Assembly: GCA_032622095.1 (NCBI GenBank) | Contig: CP136063.1 | Span: forward strand, 143,609,950 to 143,673,949 | Direction of reading: 5' to 3' | Origin: Siphonodentalium dalli | Lineage: Eukaryota > Mollusca > Scaphopoda > Gadilida > Siphonodentaliidae | Length of the DNA: 64,000 bases | Shown here: piece after piece, positions 44,480 to 55,775 of the stretch | Position numbering within the stretch: the stretch's first letter is position 1 | Layout: every line of letters starts with the position of its first letter | The notes under the pieces: model-generated | The model's database searches: none | Told to the model about the DNA's origin: nothing | Seen by the model: only the letters and a program-made list of their open reading frames with translations | Program-made: the position numbers and the translations under genes

Positions 44480-45490
44480 TATTTGTAACGGTGAGTTGGA
44501 GGCAAAACAAACCACTCTACCATAACAAGCTACAGATTATTCAAGACCCCATTGCACGTTACACAACCATAGCACACTTGTATTGTCAACGATATTCAAA
44601 AGTCATGATATGCAAATCTTTCATCACTGGTGTTATGTGGGTATATAGTGAAACATTCTTGATTAGTCGTGCACAGTTATGTATATTCAATTTGAAAACA
44701 TGGTCTTGCTTGATGTTGGTTAATAGTGAGTTGAGATGGTCAAAGGGGGAAAACCACAAGATTTAAAACAGCATGCTTCATTGCACTTTCCGATAAATGA
44801 CAACGCACCCTTCTAAGACATCGCAGATGAAAATAAGACACATTTACGGTGTTAGAAACCATTTTGTCCATAAACATTGTGTCATCAAAAAAGCTGCCAA
44901 TATTTTGACAGAATGGGTTGATGGTATTTCACTCTCGCCAAGTTTGATTCTGAAAGGTGTACCTCCTCTTGAGTTTCGAAGTTGAGGCGCATCCATTCCC
45001 TTATATCAAGGAAACATTTTTCGAGCTGTTGACAAGCATTCCGATATCCGTCCGGATCCTTCCTCGAAATTCTTCATAAATCTGACTATCATCAGCATAG
45101 AAATGATACTTCACGGAATGTCTGTCCGTGATGCGTCCCAGGGGTAGAGTGTAGCACAAGAATAGGAGAGGACCTAGGATAGCTCCTGAGGAACTCCAAC
45201 ATCTACACACGAAATTGCCGAGTAAGCATCAGCTATTTTCACTTTTTGAGTCCTCCCAGTTAGATATGAACGGAACATAAGACAGCACCTTTCAAACCAA
45301 CAATATTTTGAAGACGCATCAGAATTACTTCGTGGTCACACATATCAAAAGCAGCTCTTATGTCAAGCATAAGTAGGAGGACACAATTCCCTCTATCAAG
45401 AGACAGATCAATATCATTCAATGAGTTCAAAACTATGACAGAAAGCAAAACATGACTTTGAGGCACACAAAACATAATTGCGGGCTGTCG
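44480..45490 (-). pseudogene. CR1/L2-like LINE reverse transcriptase relic
   Basis: Minus-strand order: LNDIDLSLDRGNCVLLL and RAAFDMCDHEVILMRLQ (RT motif A, 45260-45430), KIADAYSAISC, GVPQ then GAILGPLLFLCYTLPLG, and YHFYADDSQIYEEF (motif C at 45089-45100), REWMRLNFETQEE (about 44990), FFDDTMFMDKMVSNTV and YFHLRCLRRVRCHLSE (44790-44860), then NSLLTNIKQDHVF and THITPVMKDLHI (about 44611-44700). The catalytic Asp pair is intact, but stops and at least three frame changes occur. No endonuclease domain was seen. Confidence 0.75.
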
Positions 45491-45626
45491 TTTGAAGCGA
45501 CGTCAAATCCAGATATTAATCATTCTATATATTCCTGCATGATACGAATTTTATGAATCGATCACTGTAACAGAAGTAACAACTAGTTAAGTTTATATTG
45601 CAACCAGAAAGTAACCACGTAACGAG

Positions 45627-45815
45627 TATTCAATAATCACGACCGTTGATCTCTGGTGTCATAATGCAATAATAACATGTGAAATAATTGATCGATCCGT
45701 CACCCATAAAGCAGTGACGGTATTCAAAGTATTCAATAATCGCGACCGTTGATCTCTGGTGTTATAATGCAATAATAACATGTGAAATAAATTATCGATC
45801 CGTCACCCAAAAGGA
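45627..45815 (+). repeat. Two-copy tandem duplication, ~104 bp unit
   Basis: GTATTCAATAATCACGACCG through CGATCCGTCACCCA is repeated with a few substitutions (second copy from 45731). It is non-coding. Confidence 0.85.
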
Positions 45816-45938
45816 GACACACATGACTCTTCAGTGGTTTTATCGTTTTGTCCCCATGTCCGTGTTAAACATTTCATAGCCTCTCACTTGTTCACATGAG
45901 TTCATCCCGCCGTATGGTGAATCGATAAATATATTTAT

Positions 45939-46746
45939 ACTAGCAGGTGACCCGACTTCGTCCGGGCTTTGACCTTGAATTGACCATTTTGAAGGTCAAG
46001 GTCAGGTCGGGGTAACGATTTGATCCGTCGAAAACACTCCCCGGACAAAAGTGACCCTAGGTATAAAATTTCGTCGAAATCCGTCAGTTTTACCCGATTT
46101 GACTTTGAATTGACCATTTTGAAGGTCAAGGTCAGGTCGGGGTCACGATTTGACCCGTCGAAAGCACAAACCCCGACAAAAGTATCCCTAGGTATCAAAT
46201 TTCGTCGAAATCCGTTAATATTTTAATTTAATTTGTGTTAATTCTGCCTTTTTAATCAAGAGAAATGATGGTACCCGTCCCGTGATGGTACCCGTCCCTA
46301 AAAGAGGTACGTTTGTGGGTACCCGTTTCAAGGTGAAGATCACCTCGGGCGGAAAAACTTACCCGATGAAAATCTCCCCCGTTCCTTGGAACCCCTAAGT
46401 ACGAAGACAGACATAAGAATCACACAACACGCTCATGTCTGGATACAGACACACTCACGTCTGGCCCCAGACATAAGAATCACACTACACGCATACGCTC
46501 TTTATCAACGACACTGCGGATACGAACGCTCTTTAACTATCAACGCGATTAACTCCACAGTGCCAAAGACGGTCATTTTGGTGACTGGGAGTGGATAAGG
46601 AGTACTCGGAGCTTCTCCAAAACGGCGGTAAACACTGCCCGTGGGTTTTTAACCCTAGATTGGAAGTTTGAGCTCAATCGGACCAGCCGTTTTCTCGGCT
46701 ACAGCTAACAGACAAACAAACAGAAGTCCCAAAATATATATTAGAT
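45939..46746 (+). mobile_element. Repeat element with ACTAGC start and CAGACAAACA end
   Basis: Starts ACTAGCAGGTGACCCGACTT followed by CGTCCGGGC, and ends CAGACAAACAAACAGAAGTC then AAAATATATATTAGAT. This layout parallels the elements at 10678-12007. It contains a ~131-bp tandem pair (TTTGACCTTGAATTGACC at 45969 and its match at 46099) with ATTTCGTCGAAATCCGT. There is no credible ORF. The class is unknown. Confidence 0.6.
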
Positions 46747-48079
46747 AAAAACCAAAACGAATCTCTAGATATAACATAAGATTGGTGGAAGTTTAGACAT
46801 TGCAACATTGTCGTTTCATAATATATTACGAGTCAGCTGGCATATTTAGTCTTGTTTGGTTATCCGCTGACGACACTCTATTCTCTTGGACTTGTTCCAA
46901 TCTGCTATATCTAATTACGATGTCAATATTCTTGGCAAAATGCACTATGCGACGTATTACACAGTACTAATAGAACAATTATTCACCCTGATGTAGCATT
47001 GGCGGACGCGGCAGATTCCCATCGTATAATCAACACCAAAAAATAGCGTAGACAGGTTATTACTACAAGCTAATTGACTTTGTAGTCTGATAATGTGCCC
47101 TATGCTTGGATAGTTAGGAATTATCGGTGATTCTGAATACTCTGTGTGGCTGTGTTATCCAGTCTACTTTGTATTAACATGCTATGATGAGTATGGCCAA
47201 CCTAAGGTCAGCCTAACGAAATTTGTAAGAATATTACACACCGCCAGCGTGGTGAATGGAGACTGCGGTACGGGCTCCAGCAATTCAATAACCAATTTTG
47301 AGTATAAATACATATCCACACTGACATCCACAAGACATGTGTGTGTCTTCAATAGTAACCAGTGTGGTCATCTAAACATATATATTTGGTAAGTGCATGT
47401 TTGTGAATAAAACAGAATTATGCTGGTATATACTGTTGCAAGTCGTGTGATATTTGTGATAATATAAATCAACAAGTGGGCCGTATCGAGTTTTGTATAT
47501 TCACAATACTCATATGAGAAAGGTAATTGTTTCATTACTTGGAACGAACAAAGTATATGTGCAGCTAATACATTATATCCCGTGAATATTAGTTCGCTTA
47601 TTCTTGGAATCAAATGCAGACACATTGAAATGCTCGTCACATATTTGTATGTCTATATGGCGCGCTCTTATTCTCTGGGGAGCTCGATTTCTTTTTTATT
47701 CAGGTTTGGTCAGACATTTTCATTGATATAATCAATATATCACAAATTTATTGGAGCAAATGTGCTGCATTTGGATGTTGTTTCTCTCCCTTTTGACTAT
47801 ATGGTGTGTAGTATGGGTGACAAACGATGTCGCTTCTTAATTATTCCCACCCGATCGTTCCAAGATGTTACAATTGTTGTGATTAGTCAACTAATTGCTG
47901 CCACACATTGGATTACCTACATTGACTCAGCATGTTTTTACATTTGTGCATCGGGGGGGGGGGGGGCATAATTCACACAAGACACCCTCATGCTTCTAAT
48001 AAAATATTTCACGTTTTGAGCAGCCATTCTGTTCATTGCCAGGAACAGAACAACATGTACATACGTTTTGTCTTGTCCA
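46747..48079. other. Intergenic sequence, no gene recognised
   Basis: No repeat shared with the window except a run of 14 G near 47950. Open frames up to 108 codons at 47762-48258 run into the foldback repeat and are not credible. Confidence 0.4.
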
Positions 48080-48095
48080 CTGTTACAATTTACAG
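48080..48095 (+). repeat. 16-bp target-site duplication, left copy
   Basis: CTGTTACAATTTACAG, identical to 51718-51733 and directly abutting the foldback element's inverted termini. Confidence 0.85.
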
Positions 48096-51000
48096 ACATG
48101 ACAATTGGAACTTATTCCCTATTCCTTATTCCTTATTTTCAAAAATGTCCTTTTCGACCGATTTGACGGCATGGTTGGGTGGCCCGCCCCAAATACCGCC
48201 TAGAAACACCCCGACCCCCCACCAATCACCCCCGGGGGGTGCCACCCCGAGGGGGTGAACATGGGGTATGGACCATTTTCGAGAACGGTAAGGATTTCGA
48301 CCGATTTGACGGCATGGGTGGGTGGCCCGCCCCAAATACCACCTAGAAACACCCCCACCACCACCCATCACCCCCGGAGGGTGCCACCCCGAGGGGGTGA
48401 AAATGGGGTATGGACCATTTTCGAGAACGGTAAGGATTTCGACCGATTTGACGGCATGGGTGGGTGGCCCGCCCCAAATACCACCTAGAAACACCCCCAC
48501 CCCCCAACCATCACCCCCGGAGGGTGCCACCCCGAGGGGGTGAAAATGGGGTATGGACCATTTTCGAGAACGGTAGGGATTTCGACCGATTTGACGGCAT
48601 GGGTGGGTGGCCCGCCCAAATACCACCTAGAAACACCCCCACCCCCACCCCCCACCCATCACCCCCAGATGGTGCCACCCCGAGGGGGTGAACATGGGGT
48701 ATGGACCATTTTCGAGAACGGTAAGGATTTCGACCGATTTGACGGCATGGGTGGGTGGCCCGGCCCAAATACCACCTAGAAACACCCCCACCCCCCACCC
48801 ATCACCCCCGGAGGGTGCCACCCCGAGGGTGTGAAAATAGGGTATGGACCATTTTCGAGAACGGTAAGGATTTCGACCGATTTGACGGCATGGGTGGGTG
48901 GCCTGCCCCAAATACCACCTAGAAACACCCCCACCCCACACCCATCACCCCCGGAGGGTGCCACCCCGAGGGGGTGAAAATGGGGTATGGACCATTTTCG
49001 AGAACGGTAAGGATTTCGACCGATTTGACGGCATGGGTGGGTGGCCCGCCCCAAATACCACCTAGAAACACCCCACCGCCTACCCATCACCAACGAAGGG
49101 TGCCACCCCGAGGGGGTGAAAATGGGGTATGGACCATTTTCGAGAACGGTAAGGATTTCGACCGATTTGACGGCATGGGTGGGTGGCCCGCCCCAAATAC
49201 CACCTAGAAACACCCCCACCCCCACCCATCACCCCCGGAGGGTGCCACCCCGAGGGTGTGAAAATAGGGTATGGACCATTTTCGAGAACGGTAAGGATTT
49301 CGACCGATTTGACGGCATGGGTGGGTGGCCTGCCCCAAATACCACCTAGAAACACCCCCACCCCCACCCATCACCCCCGGAGGGTGCCACCCCGAGGGGG
49401 TGAAAATAGGGTATGGACCATTTTCGAGAACGGTAAGGATTTCGACCGATTTGACGGCATGGATGGGTGGCCCGCCCCAAATACCACCTAGAAACACCCC
49501 CACCCCTCCCCACCCATCACCCCCGGAGGGTGCCACCCCGAGGGGGTGAAAATGGGGTATGGACAATTTTCGAGAACGGTAAGGATTTCGACCGATTTGA
49601 CGGCATAGGTGGGTGGCCCGCCCCAAATACCACCTAGAAACACCCCCACCCCCACCCATCACCCCCGGAGGGTGCCACCCCGAGGAGGTGAAAATGGGGT
49701 ATGGACCATTTTCGAGAACGGTAAGAATTTCGACCGATTTGACGGCATGGGTGGGTGGCCCGCCCCAAATACCACCTAGAAACACCCCCACCCCCCACCC
49801 ATCACCCCCGGAGGGTGCCACCCCGAGGGGGTGAAAATGGGGTATGGACCATTTTCGAGTACGGTAGGGAGTTCGACCGATTTGACGGCATGGGTGGGTG
49901 GCCCGCCCCAAATACCACCTAGAACCACCCCCACCCCCACCCATCACCCCCGGAGGGTGCCACCCCGAGGGGTGAAAATGGGGTATGGACCATTTTCGAG
50001 AACGGTAAGGATTTCGATCGATTTGACGGCATGGGTGGGTGGCCCGCCCCAAATACCACCTAGAAACACCCCCATCCCCCACCCATCACCGCGGAGGGTG
50101 CCACCCCGAGGGGGTGAAAATGGGGTATGGACCATTTTCGAGAACGGTAAGGATTTCGACCGATTTGACGGCATGGGTGGGTGGCCCGCCCCAAATAGCA
50201 TCTAGAAACACCCCCACCCCCCACCCATCACCCCCGGAGGGTGCCACCCCGAGGGGGTGAAAATGGGGTATGGACCATTTTCGAGAACGGTAAGGATTTC
50301 GACCGATTTGACGGCATGGGTGGGTGGCCCGTCCCAAATACCACCTAGAAACACCCCCACCCCCACCCATCACCCCCGGAGGGTGCCACCCCGAGGGGTG
50401 AAAATGGGGGTGGCACCCTCCGGGGGTGATGGGTGGGGGTGGGGGTGTTTCTAGGTGGTATTTGGGGCGGGCCACCCACCCATGCCGTCAAATCGGTCGA
50501 AATTCTTACCGTCCTCGAAAATTGTCCATACCCCATTTTCACCCCCTCGGGGTGGCACCCTCTGGGGGTGATGGGTGAGGGTGGGGTGGGGGTGTTTCTA
50601 GGTGGTATTTGGGGCGGGCCACCCACCCATGCCGTCAAATCGGTCGAAATCCCTACCGTTCTCGAAAATGGTCCATACCCCATTTTCACCCCCTCGGGGT
50701 GGCACCCTCCGGGGGTGATGGGTGGGGGGTGGGGGTGTTTCTAGGTGGTATTTGGGGCGGGCCACCCACCCATGCCGTCAAATCGGTCGAAATCCTTACC
50801 GTTCTCGAAAATGGTCCATACTCCATTTTCACCCCCTCGGGGTGGCACCCTCCGGGGGTGATGGGAGGGGGTTGGGGGTGTTTCTATGTGGTATTTGGGG
50901 CGGGCCATCCACCCATGCCGTCAAATCGGTCGAAATCCTTACCGTTCTCGAAAATGGTCCATACCCTATTTTCACACCCTCGGGGTGGCACCCTCCGGGG

Positions 51001-51717
51001 GTGATGGGTGGGGAGGGGTGGGGGTGTTTCTAGGTGGTATTTGGGGCGGGCCACCCATCCATGCCGTCAAATCGGTCGAAATCCTTACCGTTCTCGAAAA
51101 TGGTCCATACCCTATTTTCACCCCCTCGGGGTGGCACCCTCCGGGGGTGATGGGTGGGGGTGGGGGTGTTTCTAGGTGGTATTTGGGGCAGGCCACCCAC
51201 CCATGCCGTCAAATCGGTCGAAATCCTTACCGTTCTCGAAAATGGTCCATACCCTATTTTCACACCCTCGGGGTGGCACCCTCCGGGGGTGATGGGTGGG
51301 GGTGGGGGTGTTTCTAGGTGTTATTTGGGGCGGGCCACCCACCCATGCCGTCAAATCGGTCGAAATCCTTACTGTTCTCGAAAATGGTCCATACCCCATT
51401 TTCACCCCCTCGGGGTGGCACCCTCCGGGGGTGATGGGTGTGGCTGGGGTGTTTCTAGGTGGTATTTGGAGCGGGCCACCCACCCATGCCGTCAAATCGG
51501 TCGAAATCCTTACCGTTCTCGAAAATGGTCCATACCCCATTTCCACCCCCTCGGGGTGGCACCCTCCGGGGGTGATGGGTGGGGGTGGGGGTGGGGGTGT
51601 TTCTAGGTGGTATTTGGGGCGGTATTTGGGCCACCCACCCATGCCGTCAAATCGGTCGAAAAGGACATTTTTGAAAATAAGGAATAAGGAATAGGGAATA
51701 AGTTCCAATTGTCATGT
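48096..51717. mobile_element. 3.6-kb foldback element made of inverted 142-bp tandem repeats
   Basis: The outer inverted repeat of ~65 bp (ACATGACAATTGGAACTTAT then CCCTATTCCTTATTCC) is perfect at both ends. Inside, ~142-bp units (CGACCGATTTGACGGCATGG, GTGGCCCGCCCCAAATACC, GGAGGGTGCCACCCCGAGG, GGACCATTTTCGAGAACGG) run in plus orientation for 16 copies (48154-50400) and in minus orientation for 9 copies (50409-51655). The pivot is a short spacer near 50395-50410. It is flanked by an identical 16-bp direct repeat, the expected result of one insertion event. No transposase is encoded. The longest open frames (292 and 178 codons) arise because the unit is nearly stop-free. Confidence 0.85.
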
Positions 51718-51733
51718 CTGTTACAATTTACAG
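51718..51733 (+). repeat. 16-bp target-site duplication, right copy
   Basis: Exact repeat of 48080-48095, immediately after the inverted terminus ATTGTCATGT. Confidence 0.85.
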
Positions 51734-53605
51734 TGTCTGTCTTTTGGGCATTCGAGTCACGAAACTACATTCGTTATCAAAATGACAAATTTCAATGACA
51801 AACTCTTTCGAAGTAAATTGTATCGGAATGGGGTGGGCTGCACAATTACCTCCTTTATTCTACAAGAAGCACTATTTGACGCATCTGACATGGGATCGAA
51901 GGCCTATGTGTGTTTTCTTGACTCCCAGAAGGCCTTCGACAAAGTTTGGCACGCTGGTCTTCTGCTTAAGCTTAGCAAACTGGGGATCCACGGCAAGCTT
52001 CTGCGGATATTTCAAAACATGCATAAAGACTGTACCAGTCGTGTACTGCACAACAACTGCGTGTCTGATGCTTTTCCTATATCACAAGGAACCCGCCAAG
52101 GGGCTGTAACTTCGCCGTTGCTATATCTCGCCTACATAAACGACTTGCTGATAGAACTATCTGCGCTAAACGAGGGTCTCGTACTTCATGGAGTATCGTG
52201 TGCAGCCCCTACAACAGCCGACGATATATCCGTTCTTTCACTCAGCAAACGAGGACTGGACATTATGCTAGACACCTGCTATCGCTACAGTGTAACATGG
52301 CGTTTCACGTTCTCGTGCAGCAAGAGTCGGGTTGTTGTTTTTAACGAGTCTCGCAGTCAGCATAATTCATCTGACAGAGTGTGGAAGCTTGGTTCTAACA
52401 CCTTAACAGAAGCGACTGAATGCGTCCATCTTGGGATTCTCCAAGGGAAATTCTCGATATCCACTCTACGCGGAACGCAAATGGCTGATAAACTGCGCAA
52501 GACATACTTTGGTTTTGCTGGAAAGACGATGACAAAGAACAGTTCTCCTTGTGTTTTATCCAAATTGCTCAAGACAGTCGCACTTCCGAAAGCTCTGTTT
52601 GGCTCAGAACTGATGCCGCTCGATAATGCGTGTGCCATCCAATGTATAGAGAAATCACTCGGAACGTGCGTGAAGCACATGCAAGGACTCCCATCTCGCA
52701 CAAGGACTAATGTAGCCTTGGGCCTCGTCGGTGTTCTGCCTATTGAGAGGGAAATCCATATGAAAAAGCTGAAATTTCTTGGAAATCTCATCCATCTTCC
52801 ACCCACCCATCAGGCTGCATTAAAATTGTTTTTGGGTAAAGTATATCGACATATACTTTATGGTCGTGCAGTTACGGGATTTGTGAATGATGTGTTCGCG
52901 ATTCTTGGAAGGTACAATATGTTACACTTTCTAACAAACTTCTTGGATACTGGCATATTCCCTGGAAAAAAACGAATGGAAACGAATCGTGAACGATAGA
53001 ATTCGGGATGTTTATAGGAAAGACTGGTCTCTTTCTATCAACAACGAACAGTGCTTTCATTTCGTCGCAAAATGTCACTCTGATCCACTTGAAAGCTGGA
53101 ACGTCTGGTATCTGCTTGGTGCTAATCGGCATAGATCTGTTGAGCTCAAAAACATGGCCCGCCTACTAAACAAAACTACGTACCCCAACAACAGTCTGTG
53201 CCAATTGTGTATGAACACATACAACAACGAAATTATACACGCATTCGAGTGCTCTTGCTTGTTTGTGACCAACATGCGTAACCACCTCTGGGATGTGATA
53301 TTCGACCGCCATGGCGTGAATACATTCCTGTTCCTTTATTCGCTCCCGATTGCAGATCTCGTGTCTTTCTTTCTTGGAAGTGTCACAAACAGCTGTGTAT
53401 ATAATGAACATTACCTGATTATCGATACTGCTACATATCTGCTGAATGTGTGCTCCCTTTTCAAAAATGGACCACTCACACTCACCTGAACAATCTCAGC
53501 TCTATGCTTTGTGTATATATCAGATCTCATAACGTATACTTGTATTTAATATTATGTAAATATATCTGCTCTTCATCATGGAGGAATAAAGTAATATATA
53601 TATGA
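51734..53605 (+). mobile_element. 5'-truncated LINE, RT half to 3' end
   Basis: Contains the RT coding region described separately, then a short 3' UTR with GGAATAAAGTAATATATATA (poly(A)-signal-like) near 53583. The endonuclease and ORF1 are absent, so it is a 5'-truncated insertion, the usual fate of LINE copies. The 5' limit is not sharp, because the frame remains open across the right target duplication of the foldback. Confidence 0.7.
51782..53489 (+). pseudogene. LINE reverse transcriptase with C-terminal zinc knuckle, one frameshift
   Basis: RT blocks in order: GVGCTITSFILQEAL, YVCFLDSQKAFDKVWHAGLL (motif A, two conserved Asp), GTRQGAVTSPLLYLAYINDL (motif B), PTTADDISVLSLSKRG (motif C, ADD retained but with Thr where Tyr/Phe is usual) and CSKSRVVVFNES (motif D). 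The connection region has GLPSRTRTNVALGLVGVLP and KKLKFLGNLIHLPP. A single-base slip in the A7 run at 52966-52972 ends the first frame at 52999. The second frame resumes WKRIVNDRIRDVYRKDW and carries CQLCMNTYNNEIIHAFECSC, a CX2C..HX4C knuckle typical of LINE C-termini. The RT would copy element RNA at a nicked target. The near-intact frame indicates a fairly young copy. Confidence 0.85.
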
Positions 53606-54420
53606 CTAGAAACAGATATGCGAACAATCCTATGTATAGTAATGCATGCAAACGGTGGGTTGGCGGGGAGTTGTGTTACAGGTCGTTATAAACCATCAAA
53701 TGATAGCGAAGCTGGTGTGCATCCCGCATTTGTCTCACATGTAAAATGGAATATCTTTTGGAATCTATGCAAGTGTAATTCCTTTCAGGAGTCAAGTGGT
53801 TTATACAAGCAATTAGGCGTGGTTTCGTTATTAAATTGACCATATGTGTGCAGTATTTCCGCCAATGGAAATGACTACTTTGTGACACGGCCACGCGGCT
53901 GAAACATTGTTAAAATCCAACAGATAAATAAATATCTAGTCCATAGCCATCTCAATATTATTACAATAGTATTCGCCCCTTTGAAAAAGCCTCATGTCAT
54001 TTATTTTTTGAGCAATGAAAATCCAAAAACAAAAATGGATGTAATATATTGTGTTTTACATATACTATAACATGACTTTATAGATAAATTCAAATGGATG
54101 GTTTGATTCCCAAAGTATTTAGAGTGAAATGTGTGTCGGACAAAACTTTATCCTTAATGATATCTAACTTTCGTTTACGATTCGTCTTGATACTTGGACC
54201 ACCAAGTCACACGCTATACGTGTATCTATTATAGACTTATGTCGCATCTGTTTGAAATAGCATGACATTTGTGCTGGATTTCTTTACAAATGGATAAAGC
54301 CGTCAGTCGTTTGAAATCATAGATACGCACGTCGATATTTATTGGCAAATTTCAAATCTGTTTCAGTCCAGCGTCCAAATGGTCCGGGCATTGTGGACAC
54401 TGATCTCGGAATACCCTTAA
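53606..54420. other. Intergenic sequence, no gene recognised
   Basis: Only short open frames and no shared repeats. Confidence 0.35.
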
Positions 54421-54426
54421 AATAAT

Positions 54427-54495
54427 GCTCAGACCAAAGACTGGTGTACCGCTGAAGTGGTATCCCGTTCGACATAGCATATATCAGCATACATG
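54427..54495 (-). repeat. Leader fragment of the ORF1 retroelement
   Basis: AGACCAAAGACTGG, GCTGAAGTGGT and CATAGCATATATCAGC match 32070-32135 in order, so a third, very short relic of the same family is present in the same orientation. Confidence 0.55.
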
Positions 54496-54632
54496 CGCGT
54501 CCTCAATTCAACGTAGTTTGTCTTAACGTCATTTTCAATTGGCATATTATATATAAAAAATTAACATTTGTTTACGATCGTAATGATGTAATACGTGTTA
54601 CGTGTAATAATTCATCTCTGGGGTATATATAT

Positions 54633-55175
54633 ATCTCATATATATTTTGAAGACCTCTGTTTGTCTGTATGTCTGTCTGTCTGTCTGTATGTCATTGATA
54701 AAAATCTACGATTCTCGACCGATCGGGACTAAACTTGGTACGTGTGTGTAGTTTGACCAGGCGGTGGACGTTGTCGTATGGGCGAGCCCGTGCGGCGTCC
54801 GCTTCGCGCATGCGCAGACGAGATCTCGGAAACGGGTGGAGCTATCGACTTGAAATTTGCTATGTGAATGTATCTTGCCCCGGATACGAATTTTATCGGG
54901 TCGCCGAGCCCGTGCGACGCCAGCTTCGCGCATGCGCAGACCAGATCTCAGAAACGGGTGGAGCTATCGACTTGAAATTTGGTGTGTGAATGTATCTTGC
55001 CCCGGATACGAATTTTATCGGGTCGCCGAGCCCATGCGACGCCAGCTTCGCGCATGCGCAGACGAGATCTCGGAAACGGGTAGAGCTATCGACTTGAAAT
55101 TTCGGGCTGGGTAGAGCTATCGACTTGAAATTTGGTTTTTGAATAGCCCGGACAACGTCGGGCTCATCGGCTAGT
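54633..55175 (-). mobile_element. GCCGATGAG-type repeat element, copy 4
   Basis: Inverted relative of the three copies at 10678-12007. On the minus strand it begins ACTAGCCGATGAGCCCGACG near 55175, has three ~122-bp subunits, the GTCAAACTACACACACGTACC segment and the CAGACAGA tract, and ends in ATATATGAGAT at 54633. A short internal duplication (GTAGAGCTATCGACTTGAAA) sits near the 5' end. It is embedded in (TA)n on that side. Confidence 0.8.
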
Positions 55176-55186
55176 ATTATATATAA

Positions 55187-55187
55187 G

Positions 55188-55258
<71 letters not shown>
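55187..55258. repeat. (TA)n microsatellite
   Basis: About 70 bp of nearly pure TA, abutting the repeat element copy 4. Confidence 0.95.
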
Positions 55259-55260
<2 letters not shown>

Positions 55261-55273
55261 GGTAGCATAACAG

Positions 55274-55775
55274 TTAAGGGTACGGGAGGCCTTGGCGGTG
55301 GGTATGCTGTGAAAATATTTCCACCGGTCAAAAACCGCCACAAACAGAAAGAATATTAAAATGTAGATAGACTTTGTCCGTATACAAATAAGAAATATCG
55401 CATAAACAGTATGTTATTGTCATATGTTTTACCATTGTTATGTAAACAAAAGCATAAAAAGTTACTTTCCTGGTGTTTGTTTATATTATGATGGTAAACA
55501 TAAAGAGCGTTCTTTGTTGATGAATTCCTGATATGGAACGAATAAAGAGCGTTTATATCATTTGTGTGTGATTAGCCAGTAACACTGTGCTGCCTTCTGT
55601 AACACAACCAGGCTCTTGCTTAGGTAAAATATAGTACGTCTTTATGATAGCATGCTGTTTACGCGATGGTCATGGTATATATGAACAAAACTGTATGCGT
55701 TTTAATGTTTTTATGTTTACGGTGATTGAAACAAATATGAATATTTTCGACAACTAAGGCCTCCCGTGCCTTTAA
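55274..55775 (+). mobile_element. TTAA-bounded MITE, family 1, copy C
   Basis: Bounded by TTAA at 55274-55277 and 55772-55775. Ends GGGTACGGGAGGCCTT and AAGGCCTCCCGTGCC are inverted repeats. It has the best-preserved termini of the four copies. Non-coding. Confidence 0.85.

Noticed and set aside
48154-51655. CRISPR-like array
   Set aside because: Units are contiguous 142-bp tandem copies with no unique spacers, the array inverts halfway, and the sequence is eukaryotic.
48126-51708. Dozens of open frames of 70-292 codons that look like a repetitive Gly/Pro/Trp-rich protein family
   Set aside because: They are frame-shifted readings of the same ~142-bp satellite unit on both strands and occur in every register. 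No start context, splice signal or domain supports a gene.
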